Part shown: piece after piece, positions 11,588 through 22,790 of the stretch
Layout of the letters: each line of letters starts with the position of its first letter
Numbering within the stretch: the first letter of the stretch is position 1
Assembly (NCBI GenBank): GCA_036250225.1
Contig: JAPZLL010000011.1
Location: 806,001-870,000 of the forward strand
Source of the DNA: Cercophora sp. LCS_1
Taxonomy: Eukaryota > Ascomycota > Sordariomycetes > Sordariales > Lasiosphaeriaceae
Direction of reading: 5' to 3'
Length of the DNA stretch: 64,000 nt
Made by a program: the position numbers and the translations under genes
Notes under the pieces: generated by a model
Databases searched by the model: none
What the model was told of the DNA's origin: nothing
Seen by the model: only the letters and a program-made list of their open reading frames with translations

Positions 11588-13243
11588 ATGGTAGTCGATA
11601 CGGCATACTACGACACGCTCGGCGTGAAGCCGACAGCCACCGAACTTGAGATCAAGAAGGCGTATCGCAAGCTTGCAATCGTCCACCACCCCGGTATGCG
11701 GCCCTCGATCGCGCGGGATCGACGCACGGTACTGACAGCGTTTGCTTCCAGACAAGAACCCCAACGACCCTACCGCCCACGAAAAGTTCCAGGCCATCGG
11801 CGAGGCATATCAGGTCCTTTCAGACAATGATCTCCGCGCCGCCTACGACAAGTATGGCAAGGAATCGGCCCGGCCCTCGGAGGGCTTCGTCGACCCGGCC
11901 GAGTTTTTCACAAGCATATTCGGCGGCGAGGCCTTTGTCGACTGGATCGGCGAGATCAGTCTGATGAAGGACCTGACGGCGACCATGGATATAACGATGG
12001 CGGCCATGGAGGAGGAGGAAGCTGCCGCCGCCGCCGAGGCCGCTGCCGCAGGGGAAAACGGCGAATTCCCGGGCACCGATGAAGCCATCAAGGAGAGTCT
12101 CAAGACGGCGCCACCAGCCGGGACTGCCCCTTCAACGTCGTCCGCGGCGCCGACACCACCAGCCGTCGTGGTTGAGGACGAAGCCCCGAAAACCGAGTCT
12201 GCCAAGCCCTCCCCTCCATCGCCCTCGCCCTCTCCCACACCGTCGGCCGGTCGCCGCACACAGATCCCCATCCGGCCCGCGCTCATGGATCGCCCGTCAG
12301 ATGAGGCGGATGACGCATCGTCCGATCTCAAGCGCAAGGAGAAGGATAAGAAGGGCAAAGGGGGACTGTCAAAGGAGCAGCGCGAGCAGCTGGCAGCCTA
12401 CGAAAAAGAGCGGGCGCGCGTGCGCCAGGAGCGCGTTGACACACTTGCGCGTAAGCTGCTCGACCGGCTGTCGGTGTGGACCGAGACGGACAAGGGGGCC
12501 GACGTTACGACTGCATTCCGGGAGAAGACGCGGCTGGAGGTGGAGGACCTCAAGATGGAGTCGTTCGGGTTGGACATTCTGCACGCCATCGGCGCAACGT
12601 ACGTCAGCAAGGCGACGGCCCTGCTACGGAGCCAGAAGTTCTTTGGCATGGGTGGGTTTCTGAGCCGGATGAAGGACAAGGGAACACTCGTCAAGGACAC
12701 GTGGAACACAATCAGCAGCGCTATCGATGCGCAGCAGAGCATGGAGGAGATGGCGCGCATGGAGCAGCAGGGCGGGGAGGACTGGTCCGACGAGAAGAAG
12801 GCCGAGTACGAGAGGCGCGTGACGGGCAAGATCTTGACTGCTGCTTGGAGGGGGAGCAAGTTCGAAATCCAGAGCGTTCTCAGGGATGTCTGCGACGCTG
12901 TCTTGAACGACAAAAAGGTGCCCCTTTCTAAGAGGCTGGAGCGTGCCGAGGCGTTGGTGTTGATCGGCGACATTTGCTCAAAGGTACGTTAGGTTACCCC
13001 TTATTCTCCGAGCTGCAAGCTGACAAGCCCCAGGCAAAACGGAGCCCCGAGGAAGAGGGCGACTACATGGCTTTCGAGCAGCTGGTTGCCGACGCAGCTA
13101 TCAAGAAGGAAAAGGAATCCAAGAAGAAGGGCAAGGACAAGAAACATGGCGACGAGAAGACAGCAGCCGACGCCCATGCCGCCCAGGCAGCGGCCACGGC
13201 GGCTGACGCGCCGAACGTGCCCAAGCCCGCAGAGAAGAGTTAG
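11588..13243 (+). CDS. DnaJ-X domain co-chaperone (CAJ1/DJP1-like)
   Basis: Exons 11588-11693, 11752-12983 and 13034-13243 give 515 aa. The J domain is N-terminal (YYDTLGVKPTATELEIKKAYRKLA). Its invariant HPD tripeptide is created by splicing exon 1 to exon 2 (HHP|DKNP). A low-complexity Ala/Pro/Ser-rich linker follows at roughly residues 130-240, then a basic Lys-rich stretch and the DnaJ-X C-terminal domain (ERVDTLARKLLDRLSVW ... FLSRMKDKG). The tail is Lys/Ala-rich. The family stimulates Hsp70 ATPase; the yeast relatives CAJ1 and DJP1 act in the cytosol/nucleus and in peroxisomal import. No signal peptide is present. Which of the two it matches functionally cannot be decided from the sequence. 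Confidence 0.93.
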
Positions 13244-13493
13244 AGAGTTTATTGGGTATACCTATAGACAGCACCATCCATCCATCTCTCTTCCTTGGTT
13301 GGTTGGTCTGAAGCTGGATGGACTCCGGCTTTCTTGTTGTTAGATTTGTCTTCTGCGATGATGCATTCCGGCATAGATATCCCGCACTTGTTCACATACA
13401 TAGCAATTCATAATGTAGGAATGCCGAGGTGGGTGGGTGGTGACGTGTTTGTGGCCCTTTAACACTGATTGCAGACATATCTCACAACCGTCC

Positions 13494-15761
13494 TCAAAAG
13501 ACGACCTGATCAATCCCCTTGCCATCTGCCCACCCATCGACGGGGCCTGTGCCCCTCCACGCGGCGACCTTGAACCCGGGCACGGTCAACTCAGGCACCC
13601 CAAACTCGGCCGGCGTCGTCCCGGCGGTGCTATTCCTTACAACGCCATACAGATACGGCTTCTCATTCGCATAGCAATCCACCTCGAGCGTCTCGGGTAC
13701 CTTTCCCTCGAGAATATACCCCTTTGCAATCGCATCCGTGCAGTTGGACGTATCCCCGCTCGCGTGGCCATAGCCATGATGCACCACCAGGCGCGCGTTC
13801 CACCCCATCTCGGCATGCAGCCTCCGTCCGTTACGCAGCGGCGTGGCGGGGTCATATGTCTCGGCGACAAGCAGCACGGGCGTCTTGAGCGTGTGGTTCA
13901 TATCACCCCGAAACACCTCGGCCGGCTTGGGCCAAAACGTGCTGTAGTGTCGGCAGGGGAACACGGAGTGGAAGCGCGAGTTGCCCGCGATCCACGACGT
14001 CTTGGTCATGCGCCCCCAGAGCTCCTCCCACCAGTCCATCGTGTCGGGCTCAGGCGAGTCGTACTGATCCGAGCAGATGACCAGGTTGGTCACCTCGGCG
14101 TCGGATTGGACGGCCCCTGGCTCGGGGCAGGGCAGCGAAGGGTCGTACCACCATGCTGAGACTTCGAAGCGCGAAGCGGCGAGCGTGGCGTTGCCGCCCT
14201 CGAGATCGTAGAGGAGCTGCGCAAACGTCGGCCAGCGGCGCGGCGAGTACATGGCTGAGTAGACGGAGTCGATCAAGAAGGAGCGCGTGATGAGGGTTGC
14301 GCCGACGGGGTCGAGATACCACGGGATGGGGCGGGCGATGAGGGACGAGAGCGTCTTTTCGAGGCGCGCCATCAGGTCGCGCACCGTGACGGGTTTGCCG
14401 TCGCGCGACTTGGCGAGGGCGCAGTACTCCGGGCCGGCGTTGAGGCATTCGCCCAGGAAGCCGTCGCGCCAGGCGTCGGTTGCGTTGTCCAGGGCCGTCC
14501 AGCCGAAGCCGCCGCGGGTGCGGTGGTCGCGGACGTATTCGGTGCCGTCGAGGATCATGCGACCGACGTGGTTGGGGAACATGCCGGCGTAGGTCTGGCC
14601 GATGCCGGTGCCGTACGAGACAAGGTAGCCGGTGAGGTCGGGCTCGTCGAGCGCCTTGCGGATCTCGTCGAGATCGCGCGCCACAAAGGCTGTCGTCAGG
14701 AAGCGGCCGAGATCGCCGTGGCGCTCAAAGCAGGCGCGGAAGGCGGCCTCGTTGAACGCGTCGGTGATCTCCATCTGCGCGCGCGGCGACGGCGACACCT
14801 CGCGGTGCTGGTACGTGTAGAGGTACCACTTGTCGCGGTCCGTGTCGCGTGGGAAGCACTCGACCGCCGGACGGGAGATGTTGACGCCGCGGGGGTCGAA
14901 GCCTAGCACGTCGTACTTGGCGTCGCTGAAGCGTCGGGTGATGCTCACCGCCGACGACCAGGCGTAGCTGGTGCCACTGCCGCCCGGGCCGCCCGGGTTG
15001 ATGACGATGGTCCTCTCGCTCTTCTTGCCCGGTCCGGTGGTGGAGTTGGTGTAGGCATTGGCGTGGGCGAGGCCCGAGACCTGGTACTTGGTGACGGCAA
15101 GCCGGGCGATGCGGGGGTCCGACTTGTTGGTGTAATCCAGGGGCACGTCCAGATAGCCGCAGAGGAAGATGCCACGTCCTTCATAAGAACCCGTGGAATT
15201 GCTCCCGTTGCTGGCAGCAGGTCCCCAGTTCCAATGGGAAGGGTCCGGGTCAAAGGTCGCAGCCCACGTCTGTTCCGGGCGCGTGTCGTTGGTCTTGGGC
15301 GGGACCGTCTTCTCGGTGCAGGGCAGGAGCCGGAAAGGGTCGTTCGGCTTCGGGAACTGGCCGTACGGGTTGTCCACCAAAGCGCCTGGGGCTACGACGC
15401 TGTGAGAGGTACTTTGCAAGACATCGCCGAACCGGGCGTTGGCGTCGCACGACTGGGACTGCGGGCCAAACTTCCATTGCAGAAGAGCAGCAAGCGTGAT
15501 TGTCCCTGCAACAAGAGTTGCCGCCAGGAACCAGCCGCGCCGCTGTCGCCGTCGAGGAGGCGAGTAGGGCGGCGGCGGTTGCAGCTTCTCCATGGCAGTG
15601 AAATCACCGTCGGAGTGTTGAGGCTCTGGAGGCGACATGGACGGGGCGGCCCCGAGACGCGCGGGGCTCGGCCGATCGGGGAGCGTGAGTGGGGCTTCAC
15701 GATCGGCCCGGGGGGTGCCGGCCACGGCCAATTCCCCCGCCTTGACTCGTGGATGAAACAT
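13494..15761 (-). CDS. membrane-anchored alpha/beta hydrolase, TAP-like (S33-type peptidase)
   Basis: A single exon of 755 aa runs from the first ATG at 15761. A shorter start at 15593 would give 699 aa. A proline-rich N-terminal tail precedes an Arg-rich patch and one membrane segment at about residues 77-94 (WFLAATLVAGTITLAALL), suggesting a type II membrane protein. The hydrolase part shows the oxyanion loop GGPGGSG, a nucleophile-elbow sequence VSYGTGIGQTYAG with Ser before Tyr-Gly, and the C-terminal acid and His in AETYDPATPL and HHGYGHAS, matching TAP-like C-terminal domains. Members cleave short peptides or amino-terminal residues. The usual Gly two residues before the nucleophile Ser is replaced (LVSYG), so activity should not be assumed. 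It is tail-to-tail with the DnaJ gene. Confidence 0.88.
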   Translation of the reverse strand: MFHPRVKAGELAVAGTPRADREAPLTLPDRPSPARLGAAPSMSPPEPQHSDGDFTAMEKLQPPPPYSPPRRRQRRGWFLAATLVAGTITLAALLQWKFGPQSQSCDANARFGDVLQSTSHSVVAPGALVDNPYGQFPKPNDPFRLLPCTEKTVPPKTNDTRPEQTWAATFDPDPSHWNWGPAASNGSNSTGSYEGRGIFLCGYLDVPLDYTNKSDPRIARLAVTKYQVSGLAHANAYTNSTTGPGKKSERTIVINPGGPGGSGTSYAWSSAVSITRRFSDAKYDVLGFDPRGVNISRPAVECFPRDTDRDKWYLYTYQHREVSPSPRAQMEITDAFNEAAFRACFERHGDLGRFLTTAFVARDLDEIRKALDEPDLTGYLVSYGTGIGQTYAGMFPNHVGRMILDGTEYVRDHRTRGGFGWTALDNATDAWRDGFLGECLNAGPEYCALAKSRDGKPVTVRDLMARLEKTLSSLIARPIPWYLDPVGATLITRSFLIDSVYSAMYSPRRWPTFAQLLYDLEGGNATLAASRFEVSAWWYDPSLPCPEPGAVQSDAEVTNLVICSDQYDSPEPDTMDWWEELWGRMTKTSWIAGNSRFHSVFPCRHYSTFWPKPAEVFRGDMNHTLKTPVLLVAETYDPATPLRNGRRLHAEMGWNARLVVHHGYGHASGDTSNCTDAIAKGYILEGKVPETLEVDCYANEKPYLYGVVRNSTAGTTPAEFGVPELTVPGFKVAAWRGTGPVDGWADGKGIDQVVF

Positions 15762-16402
15762 GGTGAGCTTTCCACAAGTTGTCTGATGCTCCAAACCTGC
15801 GAGTCCACTCACAACGGTAATTCCCACAAAAGATCTAGAACTGCCACCGTGCCCATGGCGGATTTATACACAACGATCCTCAGCGCGGAACACCAGTTGG
15901 GGTCGAATTATCCATATCATTGCCCGGCGGCGCGTGTAATTGGGGTCTTTAGCCGCGCACAACGACGGGACCAGGCACCAGCTGGCGGGATCTTTATGGT
16001 GACACGGCTGTACCGAATGTGGAAGCGGAGGTGGTTCTTGATAAGAGCGAACTGACGCAATAGCGATGGGTCGCCGTTGTTGCAAACTCTATTATCTCTC
16101 CTGCGCGGGGTGGTTTGTGCCTTACCAAGATGAATGCCGAGCCACTTTATATGCAACGCTTGCGTGCGCAGTCCGTGCCTTGATGTAAAGTGGGCAGCGT
16201 TGAGTATGGCATTGAGATGCGCTGTGCCACAGACATGGCATGCGAAATCAACGGGCAGAAGCTTCATCTTGGCATACTAACTAATTTTCCTCAATATTTT
16301 CGGGTAGTACAGATTCGAGAACCACCGCCAGGCATTGTCTTGAAATTACAGAAGTGAAGGATTGGCAACTCATGAGGGCAAACTGACTGACCACTCCCAC
16401 CT
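15762..16402. other. intergenic, no gene seen
   Basis: This spacer lies between the hydrolase start and the JIP5 stop. No supported coding frame was found. It must include the hydrolase promoter and the JIP5 3' end. Confidence 0.5.
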
Positions 16403-17689
16403 CTAATCCAAACCAGGGAAAGCTACTCCCCTTTGCTGGCCCCCCTTGGCTCCCTTGGCGCCCTTTCTTCGCTTCTTCTTCTGCTTCGCCGGGCGCTCAT
16501 CCTCGCTGTCGCTATCATCGCTGGCGGCATCCTCGTCGCTGTCCGGGGCAGATCTCTTGATCACATTGATCTCCTCCTCCTCGTCCACCACCTCCGGCTC
16601 AGCCCATACCTTGACCGTCTTGCCACCACCGCTGATAAGCCGGTTCTGATAGTCAAAGTTGAGGGCAGCGACACCCTCCACCTCGTCGTGCTTCAACACG
16701 GTAGTCACCTCCCGATCCTTGAGGTTTACAATGCTCATGCTGCCATCGCCCACGCCGACCACGACCGACTTGCCCCAGCCAAGCTCATCCGGCACCCGCA
16801 CAATGGCGTCGAGACTATCGGCATCCTGTTTGCGCTGCCCGCCCGAGATGTGAATACGTTCTTGCTGGTCGTCCCATGAACCCCGGTCCCACAGAGTCAA
16901 AACGCCACCGCCGGTGCCAACTGCAACCACGGGGTTGTTGCGCATCTTCTTGGGGCCCAGACCCGAGGGAATGATTGTAGAACACAACAGCTCGTCTTCC
17001 TGATCCTCAGATGTTGCGACAATCCCGGCCCGCAAGTCCGTCACGGCAAGCGTGGTTCCTCCTGTGGAAACCCATTGCTTCGCGAACCCGGATGTGCTCT
17101 CGGTCGAGGCGGGCAACGGTGTGATGCTGGTGACGTAGTCGGCATGTGGGACGTGCTTCCGCACCGGCTTCGGGTTAAGATAGCCGTTCTCGCGGAAATC
17201 AAAAATATAGAGGGCGCCAGAGTCGGTGCCGAGGAGAAGGGTCTGTGGGGAGAGGGCGTGGAGAATGGCTGGGCAGTCGGTCGTTGTGCCTCCACTGGTA
17301 CGGGGGGGAAGGCCGATCTTGGAGAGAACCACACCGGTCTCGGGAATAAAATGTTTTACAACGGCGTCGCTGCCAGCCGAGTAGAGAGCTGTAAAAGTCA
17401 AAAGTCAGCCAAGCGCCGCTGCTGTGTCACCAACCAAGACATTACCTTCGCCGTCGTGGCTGTAAGTAAGGTATCTGCAGCTACCCTTGTGTCGGTGGGT
17501 GGACCAGACACTCTTGATCACATTGATTGTACTGGTGTCCTTGTCGCTGTCGTTGTCCTCATCGCAAGGAATGCGAAAGCTCTCAACGCGGCCGCTCGCC
17601 AAACCCACCGTTAGCAGTGGCTTGGTCGGGTGAACCACCTGTGTGAACAGATCCGACGAAAGCGGAAGGGTGCAGAGGTTTTCCAACAT
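16403..17689 (-). CDS. JIP5: WD40 protein JIP5 (WDR55-like)
   Basis: Two minus-strand exons, 17446-17689 and 16403-17388, give 409 aa. The join restores SHDGE|ALYSAGSD, a stretch characteristic of JIP5/WDR55. The N terminus LSSDLFTQVVHPTKPLLTVGLASGRV and the motif SVWSTHRHKGSCR are diagnostic for the family. WD-type repeats fill most of the chain. The end is acidic, then strongly basic (KKKRRKGAKGAKGG), consistent with a nucleolar protein. Yeast Jip5 is essential and linked to 60S ribosome biogenesis. An acidic EDNDSDKD insert near residue 45 is lineage-specific. The start ATG at 17689 is followed immediately by the conserved N terminus. Confidence 0.95.
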
Positions 17690-18084
17690 TTTGGCGGGGA
17701 AAATGATTGGATTGATACTTTTAGTTGTTCTGCGGTCAGCTCATTACCTTCCAACACACTGGAATCAGGTGTGTAGAGAAGCTCGGCAGGAAGATGAAGC
17801 TTTAAGCAGGCACCGACGAGATCTCAAAAAATTTGGAGATACAGACGCCCGCTATCCTTGTCGCGCACCTCTGCGGGCAGCTAAGATAGGCGATGGCGGG
17901 GTACAGCACTGTGCCCGCAGAACGTCGCACTGGGGTTCCTGGCCCTTGCACTTACAGGGATTACGGATGACATCACGTTTCTCGTTTCTCATCCCAGCTC
18001 CAATCCTCCTTTGTTCCTCCCTCCTCCTTAGCTGAGTTCTTTCTCACGCTTGTATCCCTTTGCTCAACACCGAGAACATTAAGG
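17690..18084. other. divergent spacer between JIP5 and the chitinase
   Basis: About 400 bases hold both upstream regions. No gene was seen. Confidence 0.45.
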
Positions 18085-19378
18085 ATGACAAACATAGGAC
18101 TCAATTGCCTCACTTTGCTATGTTGTCTCTCAGTCATTATGGCTGCCGAGATGGCGGCTGGCGCAGCCGCCCACACACTTCGAAACATCATGTATCTCAC
18201 TGGGTACGAGAGCAATTGGCAGATTAAATAGGACGTTATCTAACATGTATTGCAGTCAACACCCTGTCGCACCTCCTATTGAGCAGCTGGGCCGTGTAAC
18301 ACATGTCGCGCTGGCTTTCATGAGCCCCGGCATCTTCAATGATCCCACTCGGGCAAGCTGGCCTCTGTTTACAACTGTTGAGGAAACTCGTGCCAAGTTC
18401 ACCAAGGACACGAAGATCATGATTGCGATTGGGGGCTGGGGAGATACCCTGGGCTTCTCGGTAGCGGCCCTCACCCCTGAGACCCGTAAGACATTCGCCG
18501 AGAACGTTGCTCGTATGGTTGCGGCAACAGGGGCCGACGGCATTGATGTGGATTGGGAATATCCTGGGTCAGTCACTCCTCGCGACAATCTCAGCGCAAT
18601 GTATGCTAACGTCGGATCCAGTGGAAATGGGGAGGATTACAAAGAGGTTCCCAACTCATCCAAATCCTGGGAGATCGATGCCTATCCCTTGCTGCTGGGA
18701 GAGTTGCGCTCAGCATTGGGTCCTGACAAATTGATATCGGCCGCCGTCCCCGGCCTCAAGCGCGACATGCTCGCCTTTACCTTTGAAACCATTCCCAGGA
18801 TCATGCACCACCTTGACTTTTTGAACGTCATGACGTACGATATGATGAACAGGCGCGACACGGTAACAAAACATCACACTGGCGTCCAGCTCAGTCTCGA
18901 AGCCGTGGATACATACATTGCCAACGGCGCAGCGCCGCAAAGGATCAACCTTGGTTTTGCATTCTACGTACGATATTTCAAGACGGTTCATGACGGCTGC
19001 GCCAGGGTGGAAGGACCACTGGGGTGTCCAACTGTTCTCCTGGAAGATCCCACCACGGGGGCAGACCTTGGCCAAGGAGGCGCCTTTTCTTGGCATGATG
19101 AAGTGCCGGTTGATGTAGCCGAATCCTTCACCAGGGCGCTCGATCTTGGCACGTACGATGAGGAACATGGTGGCTACTATTACTGGGACAGCGAGGAGGA
19201 TAGATGGTGGACTTTCGACACACCCGACGCCATCAAGCGCAAGTTTCCGCAGGTGGTGAAAAAGAGAAAACTGGGAGGTGTCTTTGCATGGGGCCTCGGT
19301 GAAGACGCTCCAGTCTACGAGCACTTTACGGCCTTGAATGAGGGCATTCAAAGATACAGTGGTAGGGATGAGCTATGA
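18085..19378 (+). CDS. secreted GH18 chitinase
   Basis: Exons 18085-18203, 18256-18567 and 18622-19378 give 395 aa. Exon 1 encodes a hydrophobic leader (MTNIGLNCLTLLCCLSVIMA) with Ala-rich sequence after it, a plausible signal peptide. The GH18 catalytic motif DGIDVDWEYPG carries the proton-donor Glu. KIMIAIGGWG is the second family block, and FLNVMTYDMMN supplies the Tyr/Asp pair near the active site. Intron 2 (54 nt, GTCAGT..GCTAAC..CCAG) interrupts YPG|GNGEDYK and has no in-frame stop, so automated calls may retain it and insert 18 residues. The protein hydrolyses beta-1,4-linked GlcNAc in chitin. No chitin-binding module is visible. It is likely a wall-remodelling or mycoparasitic-type small chitinase. 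Confidence 0.92.
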
Positions 19379-19598
19379 GCAACACTTGCGCAAATGGTAC
19401 GTTTCTCCAGCCACTACATGATGTCTGTCTCACTGAAATCTATTCAGCTAGTTTATCCGTGACCTTTCCTCAGATCTTAACTCTCTCCTCCATTACACCC
19501 AGCGCGCATGGCATGGCCAAGTACGTTCCCTGATCGTGACCCACCTATCCCTGGCAGCAAACCCCGTCGAGATCCTAGCTCTCGTCACGGCCCGACCA

Positions 19599-19898
19599 TC
19601 ACTCCGAAACGAAAAGCTGCTTTCTCAGCAAATCGAAACACACATACAATGCTGCAAGAAGCAGCGGCAAGGCTACCATCCAGACCACCACCATCTTCAG
19701 GCTCCTAACCATGTCCTCCCTTCTTGTGGGTGGACGCGGTTCCGCATTCTGATGTCCCGCCGGCTCGCGCTCCCCTTCTTCATCATCCTCAAATGTGCCA
19801 TACTCGCGACTCGGCCATATTGGGGAACTGGCCGCCTGGGAATACGAACTGTTGGGTCGGATCGACGAATCGTCGGACAGCGAAGATGTGGAGCTCAT
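19599..19898 (-). CDS. small membrane-anchored hypothetical protein
   Basis: An intronless 99-aa frame runs from the ATG at 19898. The first two thirds are polar and Ser-rich with an acidic cluster (GTFEDDEEGER). The C-terminal part has one strong hydrophobic segment (MVVVWMVALPLLLAALYVCF) followed by LLRKQLFVSE, consistent with a C-tail or type II membrane anchor. The segment order SPIWPSREYGTFEDD ... TRREDMVRSLKM looks conserved rather than random. I cannot assign a function. The frame is open further upstream, so the start is inferred from the first good ATG before the Ser-rich region. Confidence 0.55.
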   Translation of the reverse strand: MSSTSSLSDDSSIRPNSSYSQAASSPIWPSREYGTFEDDEEGEREPAGHQNAEPRPPTRREDMVRSLKMVVVWMVALPLLLAALYVCFDLLRKQLFVSE

Positions 19899-21509
19899 TG
19901 TGTTGCGCCGGCAAGGGACTGGGTATGCTGTGCCGAGGTGAAATAAAACCAACGGGCGATGATCGGAGGGTAGCGGCATACAAGGCGCACAGAAAGCGGA
20001 TGGTTGCGTTCGGGGTAGTGGCTTGATGGTTTGGCTGGTTTCTAGAATATCTGTTGAGGAAGAAGCCAAGATGGGACCGCCGGGGCGGTAAAGTGGTTTT
20101 CTGGACGAGATTTGGCGGAAAGGCGTTGCGAGGCAATCTGATCAGCCCATAGCGCGAAGAGATGAAATGAGGCAGTGGCACCTACCCGAGGGAGCGGTAT
20201 GACGAGGTTGTCGTGACGGCGTACATCCTCATGCGTCGATGTTGGGGAGGACGACGGTTATTTGGGCATCTCGACGTTCACAGCATAGAGTCCTAGGCTG
20301 CGGCTCCGCGAGGATTCGGAGGGCAATACAAAGTACCCTATCTGTGGATAACATTTGACGACATCACATGTTGCTTGGTGCCTGGGGCATATGGCTGCGA
20401 ATTCCACACGGTGAAACAGGCCACATGTTGTGTCGCCCCTTGGATGCCTCGAAGCTCGCAGTTTCGGTTGTCTGTGGGGAGATGGAGGTCATTGTGAAGG
20501 TTGGCGCATCTCGGTCATTTTATCATGCGTTTGGCTGACCATTTGCAGCTGGAAGGAGTGTTTTGGACATTGCGTCGAGAGATACTATGTAGTCTTAGAT
20601 TGCCGTGTGCCATGTGTGACAAGGAGTAAAATGCCTCTCCACAGTCTTCTGGTCGCCAAATATGATCCGGCGTGGGCTTGGCGAGCTTCGAGACCCGCGA
20701 ATTTCATTCACTTACCAGTACACTAAATAGGTTGAAGGGATGTTGCTACTTTTTAATGCACCCGTCTGCCAATGCTACCAACTGAGACTTTCAGATTGAA
20801 AGAACTCTAGAATGACCTCTGATCAAGTCGATGCTTTACAAATGAATATCCCTTCAAATTTCTTGTATGCCGGTTTCCCTACAGAACACAGGTCGGCGGC
20901 TGGACTCTCTTCACACTGGGTACTTGGCTTTGACACACCAATCCACCACATTACCTCTCCGGAGATGTATTACACAGCATCACCCAGCTCTAAATATTTA
21001 AATGGTTCCGCTGCTTCCACATGCTCGGCAAAGGGCGCGCAACAAGCTGCTCAGTCAGCGACCTAGACCCGTCGCCTGTATAACACGCGATTGGCCGACA
21101 CCCCACAGCTTAAGTCTCCACCCTTGGTGAGAAGGGCGTAGCCGTCAAGATGCTCCGATCCTTGCTCGATAAGCAACCTCTGTGAAACCGCTGAGCGAAT
21201 AACGTCATCCCGCAACCCGTTCCGCAATCATGTTTTCAAGAGTTTCTCTCTGCATTGATGATCAAATACCAAGAGATGCCGCATCATCACGCCCGGATTT
21301 ATGCACCTGAGGTGAGAGCATTTCCGGGCCTGTGTCCGAGTATGCAGCATCACCGCCTGCAGCCTCGCAGCTCAAGGTAAAACATATAAGGGCTGCAAAG
21401 GCAACCCACCCCAACCTCATTACAATCCAACCACAAGTAGGACATCCCAAACCCATCAGCCCAGTTGCCTGTCTCACACATAACAAACCCTAAAACCACA
21501 ACACCAAAA
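19899..21509. other. intergenic, no gene seen
   Basis: About 1.6 kb without a supported gene. Short frames lack motifs. The right end contains TATAAG at 21385-21390, 120 bases before the next ATG. Confidence 0.45.
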
Positions 21510-22382
21510 ATGCCAGCCCACCATTCCTACATCACCCTCCCCTCCGGGATCAAAATCTTCTACCGCCACGCCGGCCCAGCCAACGCGCCCCTCCTCCTCC
21601 TCCTCCATGGCTACCCCTCCTCCTCACACATGTTCCGCAACCTGATCCCCCTCCTCTCCGCCAAATACCGCATCATCGCCCCGGACCTCCCCGGCTTCGG
21701 CTTCACCACGGTGCCCCCCTCCCTCAACTATACCTACACCTTCTCCTCGCTCTCCTCAACCCTCGCCTCCTTCATCGAAACGCTCTCCCTGCCGCCCTTC
21801 GCCCTCTACATCTTCGACTACGGCGCGCCGACCGGCCTCCGCCTAGCCCTCACGCACCCGGACAAGATCCTAGCCATCATCACCCAAAACGGGAACGCCT
21901 ACGCCGAGGGGTTGTCACCAACCTTTTGGGCGCCCCTTTTTTCGTTCTGGAAAACAGACGGCAGCGCCTCGCACCGCGAGAAACTGACGGGCGTGACGGA
22001 GCTCGCGTTTACCAAGTGGCAGTATCTCACCGGTGAACCGGACACCGATAAGATCCAGCCCGAGGCGTGGACGCTCGACCAAGCGTTGCTGGATGGAGAG
22101 GGGAACAAAGACGTGCAGCTTGACTTGTTTTATGATTACCGGACGAATGTAGAAAAATACGGCGAGTTTCAGGCGTATTTCCGGCGCAGCGGGGTCCCTG
22201 TTCTTGCGGCGTGGGGGAAGAATGATGAGTGTTTTATACCGGCCGGCGCGGAGGCGTATGCGAAGGATGTGCAGAAGCTTGAGCTGAGGTGGTTGGATGC
22301 GGGGCATTTTGCGCTCGAGGCGAATAATGAGACGATGGCTGGGTGGATTGAGGAGTTTTTGGTCAAGTATGAGGTTTTTTGA
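21510..22382 (+). CDS. alpha/beta hydrolase, haloalkane-dehalogenase-like
   Basis: A single exon of 290 aa. The core has the oxyanion HG motif (LLLLHGYPSSSHMFRNL), an Asp-type nucleophile elbow (YIFDYGAPTGLRLA) in place of the usual GxSxG, a later acid region (WGKNDECF) and the terminal His (DAGHFALE). An Asp nucleophile places it with the dehalogenase/epoxide-hydrolase group rather than with esterases. No signal peptide is present, so it is probably cytosolic. The first half is strikingly C-rich at third codon positions (CTC/TCC runs) compared with its 3' half. The ATG at 21510 follows an A-rich leader (accaaaaATG). The physiological substrate is unknown. Confidence 0.88.
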   Translation: MPAHHSYITLPSGIKIFYRHAGPANAPLLLLLHGYPSSSHMFRNLIPLLSAKYRIIAPDLPGFGFTTVPPSLNYTYTFSSLSSTLASFIETLSLPPFALYIFDYGAPTGLRLALTHPDKILAIITQNGNAYAEGLSPTFWAPLFSFWKTDGSASHREKLTGVTELAFTKWQYLTGEPDTDKIQPEAWTLDQALLDGEGNKDVQLDLFYDYRTNVEKYGEFQAYFRRSGVPVLAAWGKNDECFIPAGAEAYAKDVQKLELRWLDAGHFALEANNETMAGWIEEFLVKYEVF

Positions 22383-22790
22383 GCGAGGCAGTCAAAGCGG
22401 AGCGGGAGAAATGTTGGTGAGGTTTCACTAGATATCGTCGTCAACGATCTTGTTGTGGATTCTTACCTGGCTTCGAGCACGTCGTATCACTGGGTGGCGA
22501 GCCATCCCTCATAGCACAGTATCCATGCGTAAAATGTGAGTCGAGATTATCCTTAGCAAGATTGTGAATTCGTGTATCTCGCTGTATGCATCCATGTACA
22601 ATCTGAACGGCTTCCTGAACGCCTGGAACACCTTTCCATGTGACAGTCCGTCCTTAACTAAGAGTCATCCCGGAGTGTCCTGTGACGGCCAATTGCACAC
22701 AGGCTATGCGAAAACGGAAAACGAACAAGTAGAGGCAATCGTACATATACATATAAAGACATGAGCATGGCAGTCCCTTACTGTCTGGAA
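22383..22790. other. tail-to-tail spacer, no gene seen
   Basis: About 400 bases hold the 3' ends of the convergent hydrolase and sulfurtransferase genes. Nothing else is supported. Confidence 0.45.
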
